Assembly (NCBI GenBank): GCA_028688225.1
Contig: JAQTYQ010000002.1
Coordinates: 233,209 to 297,208 of the forward strand
Direction of reading: 5' to 3'
Source: Opitutaceae bacterium
GTDB lineage: Bacteria > Verrucomicrobiota > Verrucomicrobiia > Opitutales > Opitutaceae
DNA length: 64,000 nt
Part shown: piece by piece, positions 35,913-44,430 of the stretch
How the letters are laid out: each line of letters opens with the position of its first letter
How positions within the stretch are numbered: the first letter of the stretch is position 1
The notes under the pieces: generated by a model
What the model was told of the DNA's origin: nothing
Seen by the model: only the letters and a program-made list of their open reading frames with translations
The model's database searches: none
Made by a program: the position numbers and the translations under genes

Positions 35913-36500
35913 CTACTCCAGGCCGGCCGGCCGGGCGGCGGCGGCAGCGGCGCTGCGGACGGTGGTCAATTTGACCGCCAGGGCGAAAACTCCGGTGAAG
36001 AGCAGATCCCCCAGCAGCGTGTTGCGGAAAAACCAGAGGGTGCTCGGATACTCCGGATGGCCGATGGTCAGGGCCTGGCCCCAGCCAACCAGGGTTTTCG
36101 CATAAAAGGGATCGGCGGCCCAGGCCACGGTGTTGGTGCCCACGTAGAAGATCAGGGCGCTGCCGAGCGCGCCGCCGAGGAGGGTGAGCACGTTGCGCCG
36201 GCGCGCGACGAGCCGGCCGATGCCCACCGCCGCGACGAAGCAGAGCATGCGGAGCAGGATCTCGCCAAACGACCACGTGTAGTGGAACTGCGTCGCATGG
36301 TAGTAGTTGAGCCACAGGTCGGACACCATGAGCGCGAGGAAGGGAACCAGCCACCACCGCCAGTCGCGGAAATAGGCCGCGCCGCAGAACGCGAGCGCCG
36401 TGATCGGAGCCACGTTGGAGAGCGACGGTTCAAATGCGCTCATCACGCGCCAGAAGGCGGCAAGAAGGATGAGGCCGAGGATGAGAGTTGGGTTTTTCAT
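35913..36500 (-). CDS. DUF6580-like membrane protein, ECF S-component-like, 195 aa
   Basis: Five or six hydrophobic helices. The first region reads ILGLILLAAFWRVMSAF, then SNVAPITALAFCGAAYF and WRWWLVPFLALMVSDLWLNYY. The SNVAPITALAFCGAAYF-type segment resembles putative transport proteins related to substrate-binding S components of ECF vitamin transporters. Its position in a corrinoid operon suggests a corrinoid or cobalt uptake role, which is inference only. No EcfA/EcfT partners are in the window. Confidence 0.6.
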   Translation of the reverse strand: MKNPTLILGLILLAAFWRVMSAFEPSLSNVAPITALAFCGAAYFRDWRWWLVPFLALMVSDLWLNYYHATQFHYTWSFGEILLRMLCFVAAVGIGRLVARRRNVLTLLGGALGSALIFYVGTNTVAWAADPFYAKTLVGWGQALTIGHPEYPSTLWFFRNTLLGDLLFTGVFALAVKLTTVRSAAAAAARPAGLE

Positions 36501-36518
36501 GGGAAGGGCGAATCGGGT

Positions 36519-37106
36519 TTACATGAAGGCGAGGGTGGAGAGCGGAGCGGAATTGTGCGGCCGCGCGGCAGGATCGCGGTGAACCCCGCCCCCCGCGGGA
36601 TCCGTGACGACGCGGTCGGCGAGTTCAAGCAGCACCATCTGGAAAAGCGACAAACCCTGTTCGCTCCGGGCCGCAGCCCAAGCCCGGTCCAGGCAGACGA
36701 CCAGCTCACGCGGCCAGCCGAGGACCCGGTCAAACTCCGCCACCAGGCCCGCGGCCGTGATGGCCGGTACTTCAACAAAAAACCAATCGGGACGGATCAT
36801 CGCAGCCAGCGCGCGCAACATTCCAGGCAGGTCGGCCAGGGCGGGGCAGCACAGGCAGGGCTGGATGAACTGCCGCACACTCACGCCCGGAGTATCTTGG
36901 GCGAATCGATCCATGCGCGTGCGGCCCTCTTCGCCGAGCAAAACCGCGCAACGGACATCAGGCTGTTTTTCCCGCAGATCCTGGATTTGCTGCTGCAGCC
37001 AGCGCGTCTTGCCGGCCCCCCGGGGTCCGGTCACGAACACGCAGCGGGGCGGAGTGTTCGGAGGAGGGCAAGTCCCGCGCGGGGAGGATAAGGGCTCAGC
37101 CTGCAT
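36519..37106 (-). CDS. CobW/HypB-like P-loop GTPase, 195 aa
   Basis: A P-loop VTGPRGAGKT (25-34) is followed by PCLCCPAL (83-90), close to the GCxCC metal-binding motif of G3E GTPases (CobW, HypB, UreG). WFFVEVPAITAAGL matches the later switch region. G3E proteins insert or supply metals. In this operon a role in cobalt or zinc delivery to the methyltransferases, or in corrinoid maturation, is plausible. It is short for CobW and lacks the C-terminal CobW domain. Ten bases separate it from mtaB. Confidence 0.65.
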   Translation of the reverse strand: MQAEPLSSPRGTCPPPNTPPRCVFVTGPRGAGKTRWLQQQIQDLREKQPDVRCAVLLGEEGRTRMDRFAQDTPGVSVRQFIQPCLCCPALADLPGMLRALAAMIRPDWFFVEVPAITAAGLVAEFDRVLGWPRELVVCLDRAWAAARSEQGLSLFQMVLLELADRVVTDPAGGGVHRDPAARPHNSAPLSTLAFM

Positions 37107-37116
37107 GGGTCCACCT

Positions 37117-38502
37117 TCAGGCCACGCGCAATTGATACTCGGACGGGAGATACTTGGCGGCGTCGGCCAGGGTCATCTGCCGGGCGATGAAAGCGGCCTC
37201 GTCGGACGGCAGCTTGTCGAGCTGGGCGGCCATGGTGTCGAGGAAACCGACCTCGCGCGGGAGGATCTTGAGCGATCCCGCGGCGTGGCCGGCCCGCAGG
37301 AGATCGACGGCGCAGCGCGCGGCGGCAACGCCGGCCTGGTAATGGTCCGGCGCGGCCACGATCGCGCGGGCGATCGCCAGCACGCTGTCGGGCGTCAGGA
37401 TCCAGGCCTGGGGGTCGAGCCCCGCATCGGAATCGACCAGCCACCGGCGCAACGTGAGCGCGGCCGCCTTGCCCTCGGCTAGGGCGCGGTTCATCAGCCG
37501 GCAGTCGTAGACCAGCTGCTCCAGGTAGCACGTGGGCGCCATGCCGGCGAGGAGGCGGACGTTTTGCACGGATTCGTTGGACCAGGTGTCGGCGTAGGCC
37601 GCGGCAATGTTGCCCAACGGGCTGAAATGGGCGCAGGCGGCGGTCTTGCCCTCCATGGCCATGGGATAGCCGGTGATGGCCTTGAGAAAGGGGTTCTCGT
37701 AGCCGCAATCCTTGCCCGGGCCGACGGCACCATGCTCGTAGGCGACGAGCGTGCGCACGGCGGTGATTGCGCGCACCACCGCCGCAAAGACGCGCGGAAT
37801 CATTTTCTGCTCGGCCAGCACCATCGCGGTGTTGCCGAAACCGCAGGCGGTGTCGCCCGCGCAGACGACGCCTTGGCGCCGGGCGATGTCCGCGAGCGCT
37901 TTCCACAAAAACTCCATGTCGCGCACCCCCAGCACGCACAGCGCGAAGATCACCTGCCCGAGGTCGCAATGCATCAGGGCCTCGTCGTGCAGCTCCTTGC
38001 CGCCGACCGATTCGATGCTGAGCAGTTCCGCGCCGGCGCGGGCCGAGCCCTCGAAGAGCTCCAGCATCCGCTCCCAGTGCTCGCCCGAACGCATGATCGG
38101 CGGGCGGGCGAACTCCCGGTTGTCGTTGGGCGTCATGCGCAGCACCGTCCGCAGACCGTGCTGCCGGCGCGCCTCCTCCATGCCGGCCAGGAGAATCTGC
38201 ACGATCTCGAGCCCGAAGGCCGGCGTGGCCGTCATCGGCGGCACGGTTTCAAATTCGATCACCACGCCGGGCGCTTCCAGCTCGGCCGCGCGGCGCAGGG
38301 CATCCTGGATGATCTCCCGGTATTGCCGGGCCACCGCCGGCATCGTGGTGGCTTTCACCTCCATCGTGGGCAGGGTGAAGTTGAGCTCCGGGTAGACCAG
38401 CCCGCCGCCGATCCGCAGCCCGTGGCGGGTGGTCAGCGGTTTCGGGGCGTGGCCAAAAAGCAGGTCGTCGGAGTTGGTGATGGCGAGCTGCCGGAATTTC
38501 AT
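37117..38502 (-). CDS. mtaB: Methanol:corrinoid methyltransferase MtaB, 461 aa
   Basis: Sequence and length match MtaB, the zinc enzyme that splits methanol and methylates the Co(I) corrinoid of MtaC. The zinc ligands known from the Methanosarcina enzyme are in place: Glu164 in LLSIESVGGKELHD, Cys220 in CAGDTACGFGNT, and Cys266 in GPGKDCGYENPF (Cys269 in the reference). Conserved blocks YPELNFTLPTM and NFxP-type regions also fit. It is encoded beside the corrinoid protein and acceptor enzyme, so the pair MtaBC is complete. MtaB is known from methylotrophic archaea and acetogenic bacteria, which makes this host unusual. Confidence 0.9.
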   Translation of the reverse strand: MKFRQLAITNSDDLLFGHAPKPLTTRHGLRIGGGLVYPELNFTLPTMEVKATTMPAVARQYREIIQDALRRAAELEAPGVVIEFETVPPMTATPAFGLEIVQILLAGMEEARRQHGLRTVLRMTPNDNREFARPPIMRSGEHWERMLELFEGSARAGAELLSIESVGGKELHDEALMHCDLGQVIFALCVLGVRDMEFLWKALADIARRQGVVCAGDTACGFGNTAMVLAEQKMIPRVFAAVVRAITAVRTLVAYEHGAVGPGKDCGYENPFLKAITGYPMAMEGKTAACAHFSPLGNIAAAYADTWSNESVQNVRLLAGMAPTCYLEQLVYDCRLMNRALAEGKAAALTLRRWLVDSDAGLDPQAWILTPDSVLAIARAIVAAPDHYQAGVAAARCAVDLLRAGHAAGSLKILPREVGFLDTMAAQLDKLPSDEAAFIARQMTLADAAKYLPSEYQLRVA

Positions 38503-38556
38503 GGCGGAGGAACGGGTGACGGGGTGGAAAATTGGGCGGAGGTGGCGCGGGCTGGC

Positions 38557-39597
38557 TCAGACGCAGGTGGAGCAGCGCATGAAGGCGTCGACCTTGCCGA
38601 TAATTTCCTGTTCGCTGCCGGGCACGCTGAGCACGTCGCATTCGCTGCCGAGGATCAAGGGATGGCCGGCGGCCTGCATTTTCTCGACGAGTTCCTGGGC
38701 CAACCGCTCGACATCGGCGGCCGTCAGTTGCCGGGCGTAGAATCGCTTCGTCGGCAGGTTGCCGTAGAGCACGGTGTGCTTGGGGATCAGGGCGGCGTCC
38801 TCCCAGAGCTTGCGCGAGCTGCCAAAACTCAGCATGACCGCGTCGAGGGCGGCGAAACGGCGGACCATGCCGCCGGTCAGCTCCCCGCAGTCGTGAAACA
38901 CCAGATCGACCCCGTGGCGGGCGAGGAGCCGGGCAATGCGCTGCATCGGCTCCATGACGTAGCGATCGAAGATGGCGGGGTTGGCTTCGAGCTGCTTCGG
39001 GGAAAAATAGACCAGGTTGGCCGCGGGCTCGCAGATGATGATGGCCTTGGCCCCGGCCTCGATCTGGGCGCGCAGATAACGGTGGATGACCTGCTCGCCG
39101 AGCGCAAGCAGCCGTTCGACCAGGGCGACTTCCCGATCGTCGTCAGCGGTGAGCCCCGAGCCGGCCAGGAAGACCGGCGTGATGGGGTCGGCGACGAGCT
39201 TGGTCATCAGTGAAAACGGACCGATGGCCATGCCCATGGGCACGAGGCCGGGCTGGTCGGCGACCCGGGCGATCGCCTGGCAGCTCGCCGTCATGCGCGG
39301 AGTGAGCGGGATGTGCGCGGGCGCCGCCGGCGGCAGCTGGAAGTGGTGGCTGTCGACCGCCGCCGCCGGCACGCCGCAGGCAAGGAGCAGGGCCGTCTTT
39401 TCCAGCGTGAGATCCATGAGCGGCACCGCGAGCGGCGTGCTGAAACGCTCCGCCGTTTCGACGATGATGGCGCCGAGCCGTTCCCCATCCAACACGATGG
39501 CCTCGGGATCGGGGTGCGCGTGCAGCACCAGATGGGTGCCGATGGGCATGCGCAGCCCCGCCGCGGCGAGGTCGAGGTAGAAGGCCCGGTCCATCAT
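38557..39597 (-). CDS. MtaA/HemE-family methyltransferase, 346 aa
   Basis: The uroporphyrinogen-decarboxylase fold is indicated throughout. The zinc-ligand pattern reads His235-x-Cys237 (LVFHDCGELTGG) and Cys320 (LILGSECDVLSVPG). The central block YLRAQIEAGAKAIIICEPAA is typical of MtaA/MtbA-like enzymes. It lies 17 bp after mtaC and 54 bp before mtaB, so it is the natural acceptor-side enzyme of this set. The acceptor, coenzyme M in methanogens, is unknown here; tetrahydrofolate is the likeliest in a bacterium. Confidence 0.82.
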   Translation of the reverse strand: MMDRAFYLDLAAAGLRMPIGTHLVLHAHPDPEAIVLDGERLGAIIVETAERFSTPLAVPLMDLTLEKTALLLACGVPAAAVDSHHFQLPPAAPAHIPLTPRMTASCQAIARVADQPGLVPMGMAIGPFSLMTKLVADPITPVFLAGSGLTADDDREVALVERLLALGEQVIHRYLRAQIEAGAKAIIICEPAANLVYFSPKQLEANPAIFDRYVMEPMQRIARLLARHGVDLVFHDCGELTGGMVRRFAALDAVMLSFGSSRKLWEDAALIPKHTVLYGNLPTKRFYARQLTAADVERLAQELVEKMQAAGHPLILGSECDVLSVPGSEQEIIGKVDAFMRCSTCV

Positions 39598-39613
39598 GAC
39601 TGGCCCGTCGTTT

Positions 39614-40249
39614 TCAGGCGGCGCCGATCAGCGCCTTGGCCTTGTCCACGGCCGAACCGGCATCCGTGGCATAACCATCGGCGCCGATTTCATCGGCGAA
39701 CTGCTGGGTGACGGGCGCGCCGCCGATCATGATTTTCACTGCCGCGGATCCACTGGCGCGCACCGCGCGCACCGTCTCGGCAATGGCCGGCATCGTCGTG
39801 GTCAGCAGGGCGGAAAGGCCGATCAGTTGGGGCCGATGTTCCTGGATCGCGGCCACAAATTTGGCGGGCGGGACGTTGGTGCCGAGATCGACGACGCGGA
39901 AATTCGCCCCCTTCCACATGATGGCCACCAGGTTTTTGCCGATATCGTGCAGGTCGCCCTGCACCGTGCCGATGATCGCGGTGAATTTCGGCGTGATGCC
40001 CGCGGCCACCAGACGCGGCTCCAGCAGGTTCATGGCCTCCTTCATCGCCCGGGCGGCAATCAGCATCTCGGGCACGAAGATCTCGTTGCGTTTGAATTTT
40101 TCGCCGACCGATGCCATCGAAGGCACCAGGGCCTGATCGACGATGTTGGCCGGGCTGGTCCCCTCATCGAGGGCTTGCTGCGTGAGTGTCTTGGCGTCCT
40201 TGCTTTTGCCGGAGGCGACCGCTTGGGAGAGTTGTTCGAGGGTAGTCAT
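39614..40249 (-). CDS. mtaC: Corrinoid protein MtaC, 211 aa
   Basis: Start at 40249 (MTTLEQLSQAVASGKSKDAK). A helical cap domain (1-85, with IFVPEMLIAARAMKEAMNLL) is followed by the B12-binding Rossmann-like domain. The motif GDLHDIGKNLV gives Asp99-x-His101-x-x-Gly, with His101 as the lower cobalt ligand. SALLTTTM and IGGAPVTQQFADEIGADGY complete the corrinoid site. It carries the methyl group from MtaB to the MtaA-type enzyme and is kept active by RACo. Confidence 0.92.
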   Translation of the reverse strand: MTTLEQLSQAVASGKSKDAKTLTQQALDEGTSPANIVDQALVPSMASVGEKFKRNEIFVPEMLIAARAMKEAMNLLEPRLVAAGITPKFTAIIGTVQGDLHDIGKNLVAIMWKGANFRVVDLGTNVPPAKFVAAIQEHRPQLIGLSALLTTTMPAIAETVRAVRASGSAAVKIMIGGAPVTQQFADEIGADGYATDAGSAVDKAKALIGAA

Positions 40250-40322
40250 GGGGAAGAGATAAGAAACTAAAAGCAACCGTAGCACAAGATTCCGTCCCTG
40301 GCTTGGACTCTCGTGCCTTTCT

Positions 40323-41522
40323 TTAGGACTTTGGTGCGTCGGCCTGGTGCTGGCGGCGATAGTCGCCGGGGGTCTGCCCGGTGCGCTTGCGAAAAACCCG
40401 CGTGAAATAACTCTGGTCACCAAAGCCGCACTCGAGCGCAATCTGCACGAGATCGTGGTCCGTATGCGCGAGCAGGTGACAGGCCCGGTCCACCCGCAGC
40501 CGGGTCAGCAACTCGGTGAACGACCAGCTGGTTTTGGCGCGCATGAGGTGGGAGAAATGGCTGGGCGAAAGGCCGGCCGCCCGCGCCACCTCGTCCCGAT
40601 GGAGGTCGTCGGCAAGGTGTTCCTCGATGTACTCCACGGCGCGGGCGAGCACCACCGAGTTCGGGTGCCGGGTGTTGGTCTTGATGGCGTCGATGAGCTG
40701 TTCGAGCATGTCGCACAACCAGCTCGCCAGTTCCTCCTGGTCGGAAATGTCGGCCAGGGCGGACAGCGACTGGTAGTTGAGGCCGAGAATCTGCGCGGGA
40801 TCGCCGCCGGCCTGGACGGCGGCGCGCGTCATCATGACGACCAGTTCCAGCGCCAGACTTTTGAGCAGCTCGGTGTTGGACTGTCCGACCGCGTAGATGG
40901 CGGTGAGCACGCGGTTGATGATGCGCCGCGCCTCCGTCCGTTCACCGCGGCGGATGGCCGCGAGGAGGGCGGGCTCTTCGTGCAAATAGGTGCTGCGAAT
41001 ATCATCCTGGAGGTGGTCTTTCAACGCGTGGAGCGCCTCGGCCCTTTCGCGTTCGCGCCGGGCCAGCTGGCGGCGCTCGGCCAGCAACGCGGCATTGGTG
41101 AGATTGCGCTCGGTCGCGAGTTCCAGCAGGCGCCGGCAGGCATGGAGGAGTCGGCGGTCGAGGCTGCCGGCCCGGCGGGGGCGCCGGAGGGCGACGCCGG
41201 CCACCAGCAGGCCGCCGCACAGCCACTGGTTCCGCATGACCGGCACGGCCCACAGCGCCTGCCCGCAGGCGCAGCAAAGCACGCACGGCTCACCCCAGCG
41301 CAGCGCCTCGGCGATCGCCTGGGCGCGAAACGGCCGGCACGCCTCGTTATCCGTACAGGCGGCCGCCGCATCGCCGCCGCGCAGCACTTGGCCGTCGGCA
41401 TCCGTCACCGCCAGGGCGAAGCCCGTCTCGCGTTGGTAAGCCCGCGCCAGATCGTCAAAGGCCGCGGTGTCGAGCATGCCGGGAAACAGTTCCGCCACAG
41501 GTGGACCGGAGCGGGTTTTCAT
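40323..41522 (-). CDS. PocR-domain AraC-family transcriptional regulator, 399 aa
   Basis: The N-terminal PocR-type sensor domain (about 10-120) contains clustered cysteines C56, C62, C80, C83, C84 and C86 (ACTDNEAC and PCVLCCACG). The middle is helical. The C-terminal AraC DNA-binding domain has both helix-turn-helix units: DEVARAAGLSPSHFSHLM and VQIALECGFGDQSYFTRVF. PocR domains bind small hydroxylated or methylated carbon compounds; here the operon suggests methanol or a methylated substrate as effector. The start overlaps the RACo stop by 4 bp, and mtaC follows after 73 bp, where a regulated promoter could sit. Confidence 0.88.
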   Translation of the reverse strand: MKTRSGPPVAELFPGMLDTAAFDDLARAYQRETGFALAVTDADGQVLRGGDAAAACTDNEACRPFRAQAIAEALRWGEPCVLCCACGQALWAVPVMRNQWLCGGLLVAGVALRRPRRAGSLDRRLLHACRRLLELATERNLTNAALLAERRQLARRERERAEALHALKDHLQDDIRSTYLHEEPALLAAIRRGERTEARRIINRVLTAIYAVGQSNTELLKSLALELVVMMTRAAVQAGGDPAQILGLNYQSLSALADISDQEELASWLCDMLEQLIDAIKTNTRHPNSVVLARAVEYIEEHLADDLHRDEVARAAGLSPSHFSHLMRAKTSWSFTELLTRLRVDRACHLLAHTDHDLVQIALECGFGDQSYFTRVFRKRTGQTPGDYRRQHQADAPKS

Positions 41523-43165
41523 GGCAGCGCCAGCTGGTCGATGAAGGTGTCCTCGAAACTGGACTCACGGTTGAGTTCGACGATTTCGGCGGCGGCGCCA
41601 ACGGCCGTCATTTCGGGCAGGATGGTGCGGTCCACCAGCGCCAGCCAGGCGCCGCCGAGGGCCGTGTTGCCGACCACGTCCACCTGTTCGGGCCGGAATC
41701 CTGGCAGCAGGCCGCAGGCGATGGCGTTGGCCACGTCGAGGTGCAGGCCGAAGCCGCCCGCTAGGTAAAGGCGCCGCACCTCGGCGGCGGCGATTCCGGC
41801 CCGCCGCAGCAGCATGAGCATGCCGGTGGCCACCGCGGCCTTGGCCTGGAGCAGCTGGGCGATGTCGGCTTCCGTGACCAGCGTGGCCGGATCATCGGCT
41901 CGCAGGCGCACGCCGCGGCCGTCGCCGCTCTGCGGTCCCGCAGAATGCCGGTGCGCCGGCGGCAGCGCCGCCCACGCGGCGGCGGCGATCCGACCGGACG
42001 GTCCGAGCAGCGCGATCTGCCGGCCGTGCGCCAGAAAATCGATGTAGGCCGAGCCGCACAGGCCCGCGACGTGCGCCCCGTTCGGGATCACGTCGAGCCG
42101 CGGTGGAAAACAGTCTTCCGGGAAGGAGACATGGGCGATGGCGCCCGCCACCGCCCGCGTGCCGCAGGCCAGCCGGCCGCCCTCGAAGGCCGGTCCGGCC
42201 GCCGTCGCCGTGGCCATCAGCCGGCCGCCGTGCCGGAGCAGGATCTCGCCGTTGGTGCCGATATCCACCAGCAGGCTGGGGCCGGGATCGTTCAGCAAGC
42301 CCGTGCAGACGCAGCCGGCGACAAGATCGGCGCCCACGTAGGCGCTGAAGCCGGGCAGCAGGTGCACCGGCATCGCGGGCGGCGCCCCGGTCAGCTGGAG
42401 CGCCGACGCCGTCAGCACCCGGTGCTGCGTGAACACGGGCCGAAACGGCGCCACGCCCATGGAAGTGGGATCGGTGCCGGTGAGCAGATGGAGCATGGTC
42501 GTGTTGCCCGCCACCACCGCGCCGGCCAGCCGTTCGGAAGCCACCCCGGCCGCGGCACAGGCCGCGCCGATGAGCGGGACCAGCGTCCGGGACACGATGG
42601 CCCGTCGCAGCACCTCCAATTGGCCCGGCGCGCCCGCCAGCTGGATGCGCGTGAGCACGTTGTCCCCCAGTTCGATCTGCTGGTTGAAGGCCGTCTCCTC
42701 GCGCACAATGTTGCCCGTGGTCAGCTCTACCAGCGCCACCACGACGGTGGTCGTGCCGATGTCGATGGCGAGGCCGTGGTCGCGCCGGCCGGGTTCCACG
42801 TGCACGAGCGGCTGGTGCGCGGCCGGCACGTTGACTTTGAAGGTGGTGACAACCTGCGGGCGGTGCACGGCCAGCGAGCGTGCCGGCACGGCCACCACGG
42901 CCTGGGTGCCGGGCGGCACGTAGCCCTGGCAGGCCTTGACCTCGCAGGGTGCGGTCACGTCCGTGCCGTCGAGCTGGCGGAACGTGCCGCGGACCAGCTT
43001 CACGGTGCACCCGGCGCAAAGGCCGTGCTGGCCGCAGCGCGTGTTCAGCGGGCGGCCGGCCTGGGCCACCCGCTCCGCGAGATTGCCGGCGCTGAGCGGC
43101 GCCGCGGGGAGCAGGAGATCCGGCGCGTGGTCTGGCCACCGGATACGAATGTCCTCCGGGTTCAT
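41519..43165 (-). CDS. Reductive activator of corrinoid proteins (RACo, DUF4445/ASKHA), 548 aa
   Basis: The N-terminal 2Fe-2S domain has Cys44-x5-Cys50-x2-Cys53 (TRCGQHGLCAGC) plus Cys74/79. A linker leads to the ASKHA ATPase-like core with HGLAIDIGTTTVVVAL, SLLVDIGTNGEILL and RLYLAGGFGLHLDVANA. This order matches RACo/RamA-like proteins that use ATP to re-reduce accidentally oxidised Co(II) corrinoid to Co(I). Its presence shows that the operon is equipped to maintain its own methyltransferase. It overlaps both neighbours by 4 bp. Confidence 0.9.
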   Translation of the reverse strand: MNPEDIRIRWPDHAPDLLLPAAPLSAGNLAERVAQAGRPLNTRCGQHGLCAGCTVKLVRGTFRQLDGTDVTAPCEVKACQGYVPPGTQAVVAVPARSLAVHRPQVVTTFKVNVPAAHQPLVHVEPGRRDHGLAIDIGTTTVVVALVELTTGNIVREETAFNQQIELGDNVLTRIQLAGAPGQLEVLRRAIVSRTLVPLIGAACAAAGVASERLAGAVVAGNTTMLHLLTGTDPTSMGVAPFRPVFTQHRVLTASALQLTGAPPAMPVHLLPGFSAYVGADLVAGCVCTGLLNDPGPSLLVDIGTNGEILLRHGGRLMATATAAGPAFEGGRLACGTRAVAGAIAHVSFPEDCFPPRLDVIPNGAHVAGLCGSAYIDFLAHGRQIALLGPSGRIAAAAWAALPPAHRHSAGPQSGDGRGVRLRADDPATLVTEADIAQLLQAKAAVATGMLMLLRRAGIAAAEVRRLYLAGGFGLHLDVANAIACGLLPGFRPEQVDVVGNTALGGAWLALVDRTILPEMTAVGAAAEIVELNRESSFEDTFIDQLALP

Positions 43166-43917
43166 GGTGAGACAGGGGAAGGGGGCGGATCGACGGGTTC
43201 GACCTTGATGATACTGGTGTCGACGGCGTGCGCAATGCGCCGGCCGGGCGGGACGACCAGAAAGCGCTCCGCATCCCACGGCCCGTAGAGCAGGTCGTGC
43301 AGCAGGGTGGTGTCACCCGGGTGGTAGGCGAAGCGCCAGCCAAGCGCTTTGGCGCAATGCTCGGCATAGCGGCGGTGTTCGTCGTCGCCGGGCAGGCGGA
43401 GATCCGTGTAACTGGCGCACGTATGGAGCGCGAAGGTTTCGCGCTCCATCTCGATCAAGGCCTCGGCCTCCTCCACGCCGAATTTTTCCGTGTATTCGGC
43501 GCGCAGCTTGGCCTCGCGGTCGGGACCGGGGACGCGGCGCTCGCGGTTCCAGCCGGGCGCATACCAGTAAAGGCCCGGTTCGGTCCGCATGCACTCGGCA
43601 TAGCGTTCCTTGCTGCCGAGGAAGAGCGTCAGGCAATCGTGGGCCCGCGCCACGACCAGCGGGCAGCGCCGGGCGGTGAGGCCGACCAGCGCCAGGCCGC
43701 AGAGGCCGTACACCAGCACCACGGCTTCCACCATCGGATCGGCTTCCGCGCGGCCGATGGCTTGCATGAGCCGTTCGCGCAGCCCGGTCGGCTGATCGTG
43801 CAACCCCATTTCGAAGAGCTCCCGCCGCACGATATGCGTCGCCTCGCGCGTCAGGGCGGAAACCTCCGACTCCAGCACGCGACAGGCGATGAGGGCGATT
43901 TTTTTTACTGATGCCAT
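43162..43917 (-). CDS. DUF1638 protein of the corrinoid operon, 251 aa
   Basis: The protein reads MASVKKIALIACRVLESEVSA, with VVLVYGLCGLALVGLTA, CPLVVARAHDCLTLFLGSKE and a Cys/Tyr-rich part (GLYWYAPGWNRE, ALHTCASYTDLRL). This is the DUF1638 family, often found with corrinoid methyltransferase genes. The enzymatic role is not known; a metal- or corrinoid-related role is suspected from conserved Cys and His. It is the first gene of the nine-gene operon and overlaps RACo by 4 bp. Confidence 0.82.
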   Translation of the reverse strand: MASVKKIALIACRVLESEVSALTREATHIVRRELFEMGLHDQPTGLRERLMQAIGRAEADPMVEAVVLVYGLCGLALVGLTARRCPLVVARAHDCLTLFLGSKERYAECMRTEPGLYWYAPGWNRERRVPGPDREAKLRAEYTEKFGVEEAEALIEMERETFALHTCASYTDLRLPGDDEHRRYAEHCAKALGWRFAYHPGDTTLLHDLLYGPWDAERFLVVPPGRRIAHAVDTSIIKVEPVDPPPSPVSP

Positions 43918-44201
43918 GATGCTGAAATTTTCATCGTGCGGCCCCGTCCATGCCGGTTTGCTGGCGATGCATGGTGAATGCGTTCCAAAATGCCGAGGAT
44001 CCCGTTGTCGCCGAAATTAGCGAATTGACCGGAAAGCATGTGTTTCTCGGTGCGGTGCTCCAGGCCGGCGATGTAGTTCAGCACCGCCCGGGGGCGCGGA
44101 TTCATCTGCGGGTTGGCAGGTGCAGGTTCGGATCCGGGAAGGCGGGGGAGGGCAAGAATCAGGACTCCGAGCGACAGAGCCCACGGGGAAATGACGGTCA
44201 T
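43905..44201 (-). pseudogene. Truncated GH26-like (beta-mannanase family) N-terminal remnant, 98 aa
   Basis: The frame from 44201 encodes a signal peptide (MTVISPWALSLGVLILALP) and then RAVLNYIAGLEHRTEKHMLSG followed by QFANFGDNGILGILERIHHAS. This resembles the first 70 residues of secreted GH26-type mannanases, where a substrate-binding barrel of about 300 residues should follow. Instead the similarity stops and the frame ends inside the DUF1638 start. It is most likely the stump left when the methyltransferase operon was joined or the enzyme gene was deleted. Confidence 0.5.
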
Positions 44202-44430
44202 GGGAAGACGAGCCGCACAGCAAGCGCATCCCGTCGGCTGGGGCAAATCAAATCAAGTAGCGCCGCCAGCTCAGCGGGATCCCTGCAGTCGAGTGTGGCA
44301 ACCGACGTCGGGAGGTGAGTGGCCGCTAACCCTCAGCCTCGTTACCTCGGCTGTGACGCGGTTTCGACTGAATGGATACGGCACGGCTTGCCTTCGTTCC
44401 GTTGCGCTGAGGCCGCAACCAAAGCCCCCT

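Noticed and set aside
41945..43288. 447-codon plus-strand frame opposite RACo
   Set aside because: Composition is typical of a reverse-strand shadow; RACo on the minus strand has complete cofactor motifs.
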